A program made the position numbers and the translations under genes. Under the pieces are notes generated by a model that saw nothing but the letters and a program-made list of their open reading frames with translations, was not told the DNA's origin and did no database searches. A stretch of DNA of 64,000 bases from Casuarina equisetifolia (lineage: Eukaryota > Streptophyta > Magnoliopsida > Fagales > Casuarinaceae): positions 24,888,853 through 24,952,852 of the forward strand of contig CM052358.1 of NCBI GenBank assembly GCA_028551475.1, in the 5' to 3' direction. Within the stretch, counting starts at the first letter, position 1; the number at the start of each line of letters is the position of its first letter. Positions 1 to 11,260 of this stretch are shown here, one piece after another.

Positions 1-323
1 AGCCAAAATAAAAGGAGAAAAAGAAAGAAACTTCTGAGCTCACGCTACAATATCTACGTCATGCACTGGAGACGGTACAGCTGAAGACTCCCCAGCAAAA
101 TGTTCCTTTATCCCATTAGACCACTGATGAGAAGTGAAAAATAATAATAAAAATCTTATGTTGTATTGGAAAGCCTGCAGTGAAATAGTAATGACAATGA
201 ACTAAAAAGAGAAAGAAAGGAAGAGGAGATAACATTTTAAGATTTGATAAAGTCTACCTCGATTTGTTGTTACGGATCAACGAGCGAGCGAGAGCCCACA
301 TTTCATCTTCAACCAATACCACT

Positions 324-3300
324 TCATTCATCCATCGAATCAAATTCTGGCTTCAAAGGGCCCTCGACTTTTAGATAGATTCCTAAAACACCACCAATAC
401 TTTTTGAGTCCAAACCAGGCCGAGAAATGTTACCAACAACTTCAATGAAATTGCGTTCTGCTTCCTTTTCCAGGAGACGCCCCGCAAACTCCTTCAACTT
501 TACATTCTCGTTACTTGCTGTAATTGAAGCCAAGTAGTTCGGTCCATCCAAGGAATCTGGAAAATAAATAAACACCCAAACTCCATGTGACCCAACGCAA
601 GCCACTTCAGGTATGCGAATGATGAAGGTCTGTTGTGAACTCACTTCCTTGCATTGTAATTGACAAACAAACTCAGGAAAAATATGGTTACTGCCCTCAC
701 AAGCACTTGTATCTGAATTCTCAAGCTCTTCGAACATTCGTTTTCTACTTTTACTTTTTTTATTCCCATACACTTCATAAACAATCAACAAAGCACACGC
801 ATCTGGTCTCTTATTTGCCGCATCTGGACTATAATTGGCTGAATTCCGATCCATATGAATTTGAATTTTTTGGTTGGAACTAGTGCTTCTGTGGATGAAC
901 CACTCTGGGATTCTTGGTTCTAGTGTGGGGCCACATACTACGCTAGGTCCAATAGAGTGATACTGTAAACCAAAAAAAATAAAACACAATGAAGGAAAAA
1001 CAGTAATTATAAATCTTTTAATCAATAACTTTTTTTATTTTCAAAACTAGATATATATATCAAAAAAGAGAGAAAGAAACTCACTTTAACATCTATTGGA
1101 ATCATGTCCATAGGATCTTGTATATGCAGATTCAGCATCATGTGAGGTTTGCAATCAAAACCAATATAAGTGACTAAAGAAGAAAGAACATTGGTCAATA
1201 ACAATGGACAATTTCTTAACCTCAACCACTCTAAACTCAATGGTAGTTTTGGCAAGGCTTGAAGAGAGATACAACCATCCAAATCAAGCGATTCAAGACT
1301 AGAAAGTTCACACAAGCCATTTGGTAACCCTCTAATTCTATTCTTACTAAGATCTAAATTTCCAATTGAAGAGCAGCAATCAATAGGGGTAGGAATTAGT
1401 GCGTGCATTAGGCTCTCAAAATCCAAAGATTGACAATTTTGTAACTCCAATGTATATAAACCTAAAGGCAGTCTTGGCAAAGCTCCAAGAGAAGTACAAC
1501 CATTCAAATAAAGTGCTTTAAGGCTAGAATTCTTGCACATACTATTTGGCAAGGCTCCAAGAGAGGTACAATTATTCAATTCAAGTTCCTTAAGGTTAAA
1601 AAGTTCGCATATGCTATTTGGCAAGGTTCCAAGAGAGGCACAACCATTCAAACAAAGTATTTTAAGGCTAGAAAGCTTGCACATGCTATTTGGCAAGGCT
1701 CCAAGAGAGGTACAATCAATCAAATGAAGTTTCTCAAGGTTAAAAAGTTCGCACATGCTATTTGGCAAGGCTCCAAGAGAGGTACAACCATTTAGATAAA
1801 GTTCTTTAAGGCTAGAAAGCTTGCACATGCTATTTGGCAAAGCTCCAAGAGAGGTACAACCATTCAGATAAAGTTCTTTAAGACTAGAAAGCTTGCACAT
1901 GCTATTTGGCAAGGCTCTAAGAGAGGTACATTCAATCAAATGAAGTTTCTCAAGGTAAAGAAGTTTGCACATGCTATTTGGCAAGGCTCCAAGGGAGGTA
2001 CAACCATTTAGATACAGTTCTTTAATGCTAGAAAGCTTGCACATGCTATTTGGCAAGGCTCCAAGAGAGGTACAATCAATCAAATGAAGTTTCTTAAGGT
2101 TCAAAAGTTCACACATGCTATTTGGCAAGGCTCCAAGAGAGGTACAACCATTTAGATAAATTTTTTTTAGGCTAGAAAGTTTGCACATGCTACTTGGCAA
2201 GGCTCCAAGAGAGGTACAATTATTCAAATGAAGTTTCTTAAGGTAAGAAAGTTTACATATGCTATTTGGCAAGGCTACAAGAGAGGTACAACCATTCAAA
2301 TAAAGTTCTTGACGGCTAAAAAGCTTGTACATGTTATTTGGCAAGGATCCAAGAGAGGTACAATTATCCAAATGAAGTCCCCTAAGGTTAGAAAGTTCGC
2401 ATATGCTATTTGGCAAGGCTCTAAGAGAGGTACAACCATTTAAATAAAGTTCTTGAAGGCTAGAAAGCTTGCACATGCTCTTTGGCAAGGCTCCAAGAGA
2501 GGTACAATTATTCATACGAAGTTCCTTAAGGTTAGAGAGTTCACAAATGCTATTTGGCAAGGCTCCAAGAGAAGTACAACCATTCAGATAAAGTTCTTCA
2601 AGGCTAGAAAGCTTACACATGCTCTTTGGCAAGGCTCCAAGAGAGGTACAATTATTCAAATGAAGTTTTGCAAGATTAAAAAGTTCGCAAATGCTATTTG
2701 ACAAGGCTCCAAGAGAGTTACAATCATTCAAATAAAGTTCTCTCAGGTTAGAAAGTTTGCACATGCTATTTGGCAATTCTGTAATTTTGTTCTTACTAAG
2801 ATTTAACCTTGAAATAGACCAGTAACCAATACATTCAGGAATTGCTTCTAGATTGCAATTAATCAAGCTCATGTTCAAAAGATATTTTAAACTTGAGAAT
2901 GGCGCCTCTAGCAATTCTTTGTGTCCATCATGGCTATACTCAAATAAGCCACTACGACCACTAGATTCTACTTCATCTAATAGAATGGCATCATGTACAA
3001 TTTGGCATTTTAATGAGCCTAAATGCGAAGGAGGGAATCCTATATTGGTATTGAAGCCATGAAATTTAATGATGAAGACTCTTTTTTCTTTGGAAAAAAT
3101 AATGTGAACTAGGAATCCTCCTATATAAGTTCCTTTTGCATGAAATTCCTTTAAAAATGGCAATCTCTTAAATGAGAATGGGAACTCTTTTATAACATCT
3201 CTACTAATATCAATATACTGCAAAGATGGTATTCTACCAAGAATTGCTGGAAGATTTTTGAGCTTTGGACAAAAAGAAAGATTAAGATGTTTAAGAGATT

Positions 3301-5928
3301 TTGAGTGAATCTCATTTGGAAGACCTTTGAGCTCTAAACACCGTTGAAGATTGAGAACTTCAAGAGAGGTTGAGGTAATTATATTGGGAAGTTGCTCAAG
3401 ACTCGAGCAATTGCTTAAATTCAATTCCTTGAGGTGTTTGAGGAGTCCAATGGATGGATGGATCAAAGATAAATTGGTACAGTGTGAAAGGTCAAGTGTT
3501 TCAAGGTTTGGGACTAAATTGATGAAATCTGGTGTCTCCTCCAACGCTCTTGAACACTGCAAGTCAATGTTCTTTAACTTCAAAAAACTCTGTTATAGGT
3601 AGACAAATAATTAAAAGAAAATAGCAAAAAAGAATAAAAGGGAAAAGTACACTTTATCCAAAATGTTACCTCATTTCCATTCCACAATTGCTTGATGGAG
3701 CATTCATTTAAGTAGAGCCCAATAAGATTGGTTGGAATGAATCCAACTGGCAAGGACTCAAAAGGATACCCATACCAGCACAAATGACGCAACTCATTGC
3801 TTAGCTTGAGTTCTGAATATTCTCCACACAATTCTAATCTTTGTTGCCAATTACATATATAAAGTATTCTCAAGTTTTTTATCTTTGAGAAAGCTCCAAG
3901 ACAAATAAATTTTAATAGGTTCACCCATATTGATAGAATAACCATCTAGCCATATGACTTTGAGCTTATCAATTTCCTAGAAATCAAGAAAAATAAAATT
4001 AGCATCACAAAAATAAGAATTAAATACTGAGAAATTAGTATCAAAAGAATACATTCTATATATCACACAATACTGAAAATTTTTTCAAAATTTTCTTGTA
4101 GTGCAGAAAGAATGTCTTGACCACGCCACAATCTCTCTTGGTCAACCATTTCCTCACCCATTTGTACTAGTAAATCATGTATAGATAATGGCTCTTCCTC
4201 ATCCATTGGTACTAGTAAATCATGTATAGATAATGGATCTTCCTCACCCATTTGTACTAGTGAATCATGTATAGATAATGGCTCTTCTACAAACATCATT
4301 TCATGTTTTGCAAACTTTAGAAGAGATTTATTTTCAAGATCTGTAAGAATGTTTGAAGAATGCCCTAGCCATACTAATTTTTCTTTAAGACGGTGTCTCT
4401 CCAGGCAACCCCATCTCCCAATGAAGAAGCATACAATATCAAGAAATGCATCTCGAAATTGAGGTTTAAGTCTATCAAAAGTCAGTTGAAGACAGCCCTT
4501 AACATCTTCGTCAACATTTTTTTTTAAATCATCTCGGTAACCTTCCCAATAACATTTTTCTTCTCCTTTTACGTGAGAACCATAAATTTCAAGTGCTAGT
4601 GGAAGGCCTTTCGCAAGATTCACGAGTTCCTCAACCAGTTCCCTAAACTCTTCTCCAGGATCACCTTTGGTGAAGGCTTTTGAGCAAAACAATTCTAAGG
4701 CAGCACGATCAGTCAACGTCTTCACATCATAAATACTGTCTTTATCCAAGCAAGGCCATTTTCGATCTCTGCTGGTTATGATTATTCTGCTACCACCACC
4801 AAACCACTCGGCCTTTGCTAATGCCTCTAAATTTTTCCCTTCATGCAAGTCATCTAGTACAATTAAAACTTTCCCATTTTTTAGCCCGCTTTCTAACGTC
4901 CTCATTACCGAATCTTCAGTTTTCAATGACTCAGCAAATTGTGGCGAATTAAGCTCACTAACAAGTTGTTTTCCTAACTTTAAAATGTCGCCTTTTCCAA
5001 CATCAATAAAGCAAGAAGCATGAAATTTACATGACACTTTAGCTTTAATGACTCTCGCCAAGGTTGATTTTCCAATTCCCCCAATTCCACAAATCCCGAT
5101 AAAGCGGACGCCACCTGACTCCAAACTAAGCATATTGATTATATCCTCCACTTGGGTTTTGATCCCAAAAAAAGAGTCAGAAATGTCTTTTGGTTTACCT
5201 CTCAATCCATCAAGAATCGTCAGACTGATTTCTTTAACAATTTGTGCTTCATTGCTGGAAAAAAAAGATAACCAAGGTTCAAAAAAAATCAAAAACAATT
5301 TTCAATCTATTTAAATTTCCAACCAAATCAAAAATTGCTCTAGTTTGGTTTGACTAAAAAAGTAAATATAATTTGTAGTCAGTCTAGTTTATTGTGACTG
5401 AATGAAGTTAAAATACCTGTTTTGCACATGCCATCCTTTAAGTCTGCCCACTTCCTTCAAAGCACCTTTCCACTTTTCCCACTCGGCTGTGTCAACCTTG
5501 GAGCCCACTTTCTTTTGAAATTCAGCAAAATGTTTTCCAAACATGCCCTTCTGGTGTCGCACATCGGAAGGCTCCACATGGTAAAAAACAGGGAAAACTG
5601 TGATGTATTCATTTTGCTTGCGTTCCATGATCGCACTTAGCTCAATTAAGCACGATTTAGATTCAGCAAACCTCTCTGAAATTATAACGAGAGCATATTG
5701 CGATTTTTCTATTGCCGCCTTGAGATATGGATGAATTTCAAATCCTTTCTCCAATTTCTCCTCGTCTCTAAAGACGTCAATCAACTTAGTTTTCAAAGCT
5801 TCATATAGATGGCTTGTAAAACCAGAGCGGGTGTCCGGGCCACGGAAACTGAGAAAAACCTCGCACGTCAAATTTTGAGTTGGAGTACCGGAACCTAAGA
5901 GGGTTCTCGGAGTGCTCGCGGACGCCAT
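324..5928 (-). CDS. TNL-1: TIR-NB-LRR immune receptor with C-JID, five exons
   Basis: Intracellular pathogen receptor of the TIR-NB-ARC-LRR class. My model is complement(324..962, 1085..3589, 3670..3945, 4069..5254, 5417..5928), about 1705 aa. TIR is residues 1-170 (FLSFRGPDTR; CLIEL with the putative NADase catalytic Glu near 96). NB-ARC is about 171-566: P-loop GICGIGGIGKST (Lys near 233), kinase-2 VLIVLDDL, RNBS-B GSRIIITSRD, GLPLALEIYGS, RNBS-D FLDIVCFF, then three SIHD (MHD-type) copies. Exon 3 starts the LRRs, exon 4 holds a long LRR array, and exon 5 is the post-LRR C-JID. Donors and acceptors are GT-AG; the exon 2 donor (GTGTGA) is weak. The ancestral-looking exon 3 acceptor at 3976 gives a frameshift, whereas acceptor 3945 keeps the frame open, so the gene may be intact or recently broken. 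It is the best-preserved TNL in the cluster. The domain calls are secure; functionality is not. Confidence 0.85.
1478..2773 (-). repeat. Coding LRR minisatellite, 18 x 72 bp
   Basis: Inside TNL-1 exon 4, eighteen consecutive 24-residue LRR units of the form LPNSMCKLSSLKELYLNG-CTSLGA follow each other without spacing. Neighbouring units alternate between a SMCKLSSL..LYLNG type and a SICELFNL..LHLNN/LID type, so the higher-order period is about 144 bp. The alternation slips near 1805-1945, where two first-type units are adjacent. The equivalent place in TNL-4 (about 37700-37800) has roughly one unit, so copy number has changed between the sister genes. Open frames on the plus strand here are by-products of the repeat. 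Confidence 0.9.
4151..4285 (-). repeat. In-frame triplication of the MHD motif region, 3 x 45 bp
   Basis: Units lie at 4151-4195, 4196-4240 and 4241-4285. They encode EPLSIHDLLVQMGEE (gene-last copy), DPLSIHDLLVPMDEE, and EPLSIHDSLVQMGEE (gene-first copy). Each carries the His-Asp pair that corresponds to the MHD motif of the ARC2 subdomain, which contacts bound nucleotide in NB-ARC switches. TNL-4 shows only one degenerate copy at the corresponding site (about 39110-39180). The frame is kept throughout. Confidence 0.9.
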
Positions 5929-6400
5929 TGAAGAGTCACGGGTTTTTCAATCCAATGCTTGTTTGCAGACACCTAGACTCGCAAGCATCTGTTCATAAAT
6001 TGGCAGGGTAACTTGGATTAATGCTCCCAGGTGCGCAAAAGCTGAGAACAAAATATTCCATCGTGCGCGGAAAGCAGAGTGGAATTGGAAATTTCTCAGT
6101 TAAATTACAAGCATTCAACCATAAAGTTCCATAGGAAAGTGCCCAACTAAGAAACCACGATAGAGACTAAGCAGAAAAACAAGAATATCACCCAGAAAAT
6201 TTACTCATCAGACCAGAAAAATTACAAACTGGTGTTCGAGTAGGGTGAAAATCATAGTCTGAGCAACCTTTGTTGGTTGCTTTGGTTATAATCGATGTTC
6301 CCAGCGACGCAAATTTTCGAAAGCAACAAACCATGAAGAGAAGTACCTTTAAAGGTCTCGAAAATAGATCATGTCATTTTGTTCTCGAGGATTTATTATA
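5929..6400 (-). promoter_or_regulatory. 5' leader and proximal upstream region of TNL-1
   Basis: The bases just upstream of the TNL-1 start are clearly homologous to the region upstream of TNL-4 (40844-41300): shared stretches include a CAGGTTTGTTCAATCC-like segment, GCAAGCATCT, GTAACTTGGATT and CATAAAGTTC. The similarity extends to about 6370, past the part expected to be transcribed, so it probably includes promoter. No confident TATA box or start site can be named. Confidence 0.5.
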
Positions 6401-6550
6401 ATCATTTATAAGAGTTATAAGAATTATTGGAAAACGATTCCGAATACGAGAACAGGTGTAGCCATGTGAAAGGAGTGAGTGATTTGTGGTCTACTTTTCT
6501 AATCTACAACTCTTCTTTTTATTTTTTTAAACTAAATCATCACACATCAA

Positions 6551-6782
6551 ATCAATGAATCATATGTAAATAGTTTTAAAGTAAGAAAAACCACTTATTT
6601 CCACGGATGAATCGATGAAGATGAAGTTGACGGGGCTCTCGGGTGCTCGTGGATGCCGGAGAGTCACAGGCTTGTTCAATCCGACGCTCGTTTGCAGACT
6701 TTGAAACTTGCAAACATCTGTCCAGCAAATGAGGATGGTAAGTTAAAATTATTACTCCAAAAAGGAGATAAACACCCATCAC
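6551..6782 (-). repeat. Orphan copy of the TNL 5' leader
   Basis: This copy resembles the TNL-1/TNL-4 leader (TCACAGGCTTGTTCAATCC, TTTGCAGAC, GCAAACATCTGT), but no TIR exon follows it. Its minus-strand reading frame (RCLQVSKSANERRIEQACDSP) matches the translated TNL-4 leader (RCLQVSVSADKHWIEQTCDSP). It also carries the AAATAGTTTTAAA..CTTATTTCC segment that recurs near 6960 and 41330. It looks like a duplication or truncation product rather than a coding gene. Confidence 0.6.
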
Positions 6783-6950
6783 GGGTGAAAAGCAGAGACA
6801 ACGAGCCTGTCTGATTAGGATCCTTAGAAAAGGGATAAGCTTTTAGACAAATTGATCAGGTATTTTAGAAACATCAAGATTCAAAATGAAAAAGGCTTAG
6901 CAGAAGCTTGACAACGGTGATCCGAAACAAGAATATCAAACAGGAAAACA

Positions 6951-7235
6951 ATAAATCACATGTAAATAGTTTTAAACTAAGAAATACCTCTTATTTCCGC
7001 GGATGAATAGAGAGAGGTGAAGCTGAAGGGCTACCGGAAAGCTCCCGGACGCCGAAAGACTGAGAGTCTTATGATAGAGATTCACAGACTTGTTGAGTCC
7101 AACGCCGATAGACTCAGGTTCTCTTTATGTCACTTCTCTGACGTGGGTCGCTGCTGAAGTGTGAAAAGAAGAGATTCAAGGGTAGGATACTCGAGGCTTG
7201 TTTAGTGCAAGACTCATTTGCAGAAAAACAGGCGT
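6951..7235 (-). repeat. Second orphan copy of the TNL 5' leader
   Basis: This repeats the AAATAGTTTTAAACTAAG..CTCTTATTTCCGCGGATGAAT segment, followed by leader-like pieces CACAGACTTGTTGAGTCC (about 7082) and GGCTTGTTTAGTGCAAG with TTTGCAG (about 7194). No TIR exon is attached. It is more diverged than the 6551-6782 copy and resembles the partial copy at 41325-41520. Confidence 0.5.
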
Positions 7236-7271
7236 TCACATTGAAGACTGAGCACGAAATTGAGTGCAGAG

Positions 7272-7463
7272 AAAGTACAGTCCAGTTGCCTCGAAATTTC
7301 GAAAGTCGCGTTTTCTTCTCTTTCATATTTAATAGGTAATTCTAGATGAACCACAATCGTGGTAATTATTATTTCATCTTTATTCATAATTTTGATTCCA
7401 TATATCTAACAAAGTACAGTCCAGTTGCCTCGAAATTTCGAAAGTCGCGTTTTCTTCTCTTTC
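7272..7463. repeat. 53-bp perfect direct repeat (7272-7324, 7411-7463)
   Basis: Two identical 53-bp stretches start with AAAGTACAGTCCAGTTGCC and are about 86 bp apart. Each contains the 12-bp palindrome TCGAAATTTCGA. Perfect identity suggests a recent local duplication. It lies upstream of TNL-1, with no gene inside. Confidence 0.85.
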
Positions 7464-7639
7464 CGAAATTATTGCAACACGATGTAAACAAGACGACAAA
7501 GTGAGAAGTCACAGTACGATCAGTGTAATCAATAACCTTTTTGAAAAGTGGGGAAGACGAAATTCTGTTCACGTTTCCCCTCGCATGCCTCGCCAAGGCG
7601 TGAAAAATTCTTCCCGGTCAAACCGTTCAAATCCTTCTA

Positions 7640-7930
7640 TAAAGAAGTGGTCAGCGCAAGAAAATGTTGAGGTAGTAGAAAGATTGGAATTGCCTGGAGA
7701 TAAACTTAGCTAAAGTCTCCCTTTACGATACGATTGCGCTTTATGAATGGATTTTCTAAAGGTCCTGCAAACAGAGGTTGAAATTCTAAAGCTCTTACTT
7801 CATGAGAGGACTTCTTATGATTTAATGCCTTTGGATGTTTGGTTGGTAAGAAACGGTAAGAAACACGGAAAACATCCACATCGCTGTGTGAATTGTGGAG
7901 AATCCAATCGCCTGTTTTCACCACAACATT
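7640..7930. repeat. TNL upstream block, copy a
   Basis: This is a member of a dispersed non-coding family that lies upstream of the TNL starts. Its 3' part (GGATGTTTGGTTGGTAAGAA, then CACATCGCTGTGTGAATT and TCCAATCGCCTGTTTTCA) aligns with 23920-24000 and 36570-36650. Its 5' part (AAGTGGTCAGC..GATAAACTTAGC) aligns with 10290, 10728 and 36370. No conserved reading frame spans the copies, so I treat it as duplicated regulatory or spacer DNA. Confidence 0.7.
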
Positions 7931-8905
7931 AGTACATCATTCAAAATTAATCCACTTCACAAAAAAAGTGGGTTGCTACAGTTAGCTTGCTTTTGTACGA
8001 AGCAATGTGACATGTAAATCCAACGTTCGTAAGTCGCTGTTGCAGCATGAAACGCTGTTGTTACAAACTTTCGACACCCACGGGCCTTTCATCAATCGTA
8101 AGGCTTTGTAAGTTGTGGCATCTGTTGGGATTTTTATTGTCCCACCACATCGACTACGGATCATCCATGCAACTTGCCTTATTTATTAATGGTTGGGACC
8201 TGCCATTGCCAGTTTCTGTACTAGTGTTTTAAGATGGCCCACCTAGCTTTATCACGGTACTTTCTGCGCTCCGATACCAATGTAAAGCTGGTTACAAATG
8301 ATTCTCTAGCTTTTTACTTTTCCACACTCGAATTCCATTATGGCCGTCCTTTCACACGTATTCACATCTTTTCTCTCCAATTGTGCATAACTTCTCTCCA
8401 CAAACAAGTATACAATTTTATTACTTAAATAATTTATTTTGTCAATTTTTTTCTTCAAGTCTAGAAGAGAGCACCCTTATTTTCGTTCCTTGTTTAAGAG
8501 CTGGTTTCCAATGTACTACCGCTATATGTTCTACTGCAATACCATAGAATTAGATGCGACTGTATTTGATAGTGGGCCTAATATCAAAAACATTATTATG
8601 TTGATTAAATTTTGTAATTCTAGAAAAATTATATTCTTGTTCAAGAATATCAACTTCCTATAAAATACTTGAGAATTCCATTGATTATAAAAAGACTCTC
8701 TAAATTAAGTTATACAATCCTTAAAAAAAAGTATTAATATAAATTAAAGGTTAAGAGTCTAAGCATATTAGTTATGAAGAAGATTACAACTAGTAAAAAG
8801 TGTTCTATTTTCCTTGTAAACATATTGGATGTAAATTTTTTTACTGCCAAAATAGACATTTTATAAAATTGAAAAAATGATTAGAATCTTCTTTTAGGCA
8901 AATAA
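7931..8905. other. Intergenic, nothing recognised
   Basis: Short frames only, none with a recognisable domain. The sequence becomes strongly AT-rich after 8400. No RNA gene or element ends were seen. Confidence 0.5.
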
Positions 8906-8909
8906 ATCT

Positions 8910-9745
8910 AATGGATGATGTGTAGCGAAAGTGACATGGAAAGAAGTTTGTTGGCCTAAAGTTTCTAGAAGACTAGGTTTAATAGACATTCATACATGGA
9001 ATAAGGTGGGGAGTTGGAAAACTCTTATAGTCTCTTATGCATAATAACTTAAACTCTTTATGGGTTAAATGAATGATAACAGAAAAAAAAATTAAAAGGA
9101 AGAAATGTATTAGAAGTTGAGATAAAATGATCACTAGTTTAGAGTTTTAGGAATATTTTACAAATAAGAAGTAAACTCACACAACTAGTGACAAGCTCAG
9201 AATATACTATTACCAAAAGTTATGTAACACTAAGAGAGCATAGAGAAGATACTGAATGGGCAAGACTTGTATGAAAAGAAGGAGTACCAAAGCATAATTT
9301 TATATGTTGGATCATTTTGAAAGATAAACTATCAATAGCAGATGGTTTGTATGAAATAGCTCAATGGACCTATAATACAACCTTTGCCAACAAGGAGAAG
9401 AATCACGAGAACATTTATTTTTTAAATGTAAGTTTACAAATTACAAATTACAAATTACAAATAAAAGGCTCTGTTAGGTATAAATGGATTAACTCGAAGA
9501 ATTGAACATTGGAGAGCTTAATATGTTGGATGATCAAGGTTATCATATTGTATCACATTTGGAGGAACAGAAATAGAAGAAGATTCAATGATAAAAGTCT
9601 AAACAGTTCAACCATTATTGCTAAAATCAAGAAGGATGTGAGAGAAAAGATTTCATCTATCAGAGGAGTAAAGCCTATAAATTGTAATAAATTCCTACAA
9701 GAGCTTTTAAATTTTTTAAATACAATATTTGAACTTAAATAATGA
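8910..9745 (+). mobile_element. Relic of a LINE (non-LTR retrotransposon): RT tail, zf-RVT and C-terminus
   Basis: Decayed plus-strand coding segments match the end of plant LINE ORF2. Around 8925 the frame reads VSWKEVCWPKVSRRLGLID, the usual tail of the reverse transcriptase region. Around 9260-9420 it reads WARLVWKEGVPKHNFICW followed by KDKLSIADGL, the zf-RVT pattern. Around 9540-9600 it reads ILYHIWRNRNRRRF, the typical last helix. Stops and frameshifts separate the pieces. No poly-A tail or target-site duplication could be assigned. Confidence 0.75.
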
Positions 9746-10287
9746 TGATGTAATTGAACAATCTTGTAATTCTTTACAGTGATATATAATTCTTGACCTT
9801 TCACTAAAAAGACATTTTGTAATCCCATGATCTATTACTTTTGTTTGCAAATTACTATAAACTTTCTTATCGATATTAACATATTATCAAATTCTTGTTC
9901 ATAATAACATTTAAATCCATGTTTAGATAATAATCAAAACTTTTTTTGTTATTGTATTTAATTGTGTATCCACCTGCCTTTTTTTTTAAGATACAATATT
10001 TCAAAATTCACTTCTTTTTTAAAAAAATAAAAAATAGAGATTTTGTACAAGAACCTATACTTTTAACCATAGGAGTAATGACTTCTCCATTTTATTTGTT
10101 ACAACGCTTTTATCTTCTTCTTTGAAGAAAGAAAAATTTGAAACATTATCCTACCATCTAGTGAAGTTGATTTCACAATTTTTTATCACCATATTCCTAT
10201 TGTTATTAGTAGCAGAGAGAAAACGCCAATTACCACATTAACACTTATGTAAAGCATGCAAGACATGGAGAAATTTGAAAAAGTGAT
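9746..10287. other. Intergenic, nothing recognised
   Basis: AT-rich, with no supported coding frame, RNA or element. Confidence 0.5.
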
Positions 10288-10900
10288 CAACATGAAGAAA
10301 TTTCAAGGTTACCCTGTCAAAAGAAAGATGGTAATGATAGGAGAAAGTTTGTTATTGCATGAAGATAAAGTTAGTTATCATGGATGAAAATAATGTTGAG
10401 TAGGTGGTTTCACTAAATGTTACGCAATTGAGTTGTTAGTTCTTTTGTTTATAGACTATCATATTACCTGAAAATCCTTCTCAACATGAATTTCGAAATA
10501 TTAACCCAAAAAAAAAGGAATCAACTTCTTGAAGAAATGATCTGAGCATCCTCCTTTTCTTTTAAGTTGCTAAGCTTGGTTTCTGATGTGATAGTATTTG
10601 ATTGTGCTTTTACAATAATGTTCAGAAGATTTCATTCCTTGCTAATTTCACAATCTATTGTATCTGTTACAAATTGGTAAGCCAAATCAAAACATTCAAA
10701 GGACCTTTCAGATCCCCTTTGTGAAAAAATGGTCAGCATAGAGAAATTTCGAGGTTGCACTGTAAAACATAACAGTGGGGGCAAGAGAAGGTTTGGTATT
10801 ACATGAAGATAAACTTAGTTAAAGTCCGACAAAAAGAGGTCAAAATTTCAAGTCTCTTCTTCAATGTGGAAGGATCCCATGCTTTAATACAAGTCCGCAC
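10288..10900. repeat. TNL upstream block, copies b and c
   Basis: Two adjacent copies of the dispersed block: about 10288-10385 (GTGATCAACATGAAGAAATT.., ..GCATGAAGATAAAGTTAGTTA) and about 10720-10900 (ATGGTCAGCATAGAGAAATT.., ..ACATGAAGATAAACTTAGTT). They align with 36366-36450 and with 23750-23830. There is no TIR exon nearby, so these are block copies without a receptor. Confidence 0.65.
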
Positions 10901-10929
10901 TGGTTAGCTTTGGGGGTCGATTTGATCCT

Positions 10930-11260
10930 TCAAGGTAACTTTTTTCTCTACAACTCTTGCTCTTCCTTAAAACTACATAGTAATATGTTAATTTGAAGGA
11001 ATTTTAGTTGGCCTTTGGCCTGCTGTGTTTCTATTATGCTCATAAATTTGTCAATCTTGTCAAGTTCACTAAAATCAAAGAGAAGAGAAGAGGTTAGAGG
11101 GAAAAATCATGACATGCCTAGATGAGAAAAGGAGCTGCGAAGGCTCATTTTACTGCAGACCGTGGAATTGGTACGCTACGAATCATCATTCATTGCATTA
11201 TAAGAAAATGCCAATATGGTCTTCTAACCAGTGAAAGAAAACAGATTAAACATGTCTCAC
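10930..11260. repeat. Segmental duplicate of 43330-43630
   Basis: Shared segments include CTCTTCCTTAAAACTAC (CTCTTTCTTAAAACTACTC at 43360), TAATATGTTAATTT, a CAAGTTCACTAAAATCA-like run, AGAGGGAAAAATCATGACATG (AGAGGGAAAAGTCATGATATG) and a GGAATTGGTACGCTAC-like run. Order and orientation are the same, followed in both places by KH-gene sequence. Confidence 0.7.

Noticed and set aside
1533..2701. Several plus-strand open frames inside the TNL-1 LRR array
   Set aside because: They are antisense shadows created by the 72-bp repeat, which has a length divisible by three and therefore keeps other frames open.
1478..2773. Regularly spaced repeats resembling an array such as CRISPR
   Set aside because: The units are contiguous coding LRRs in a plant gene with no unique spacers.
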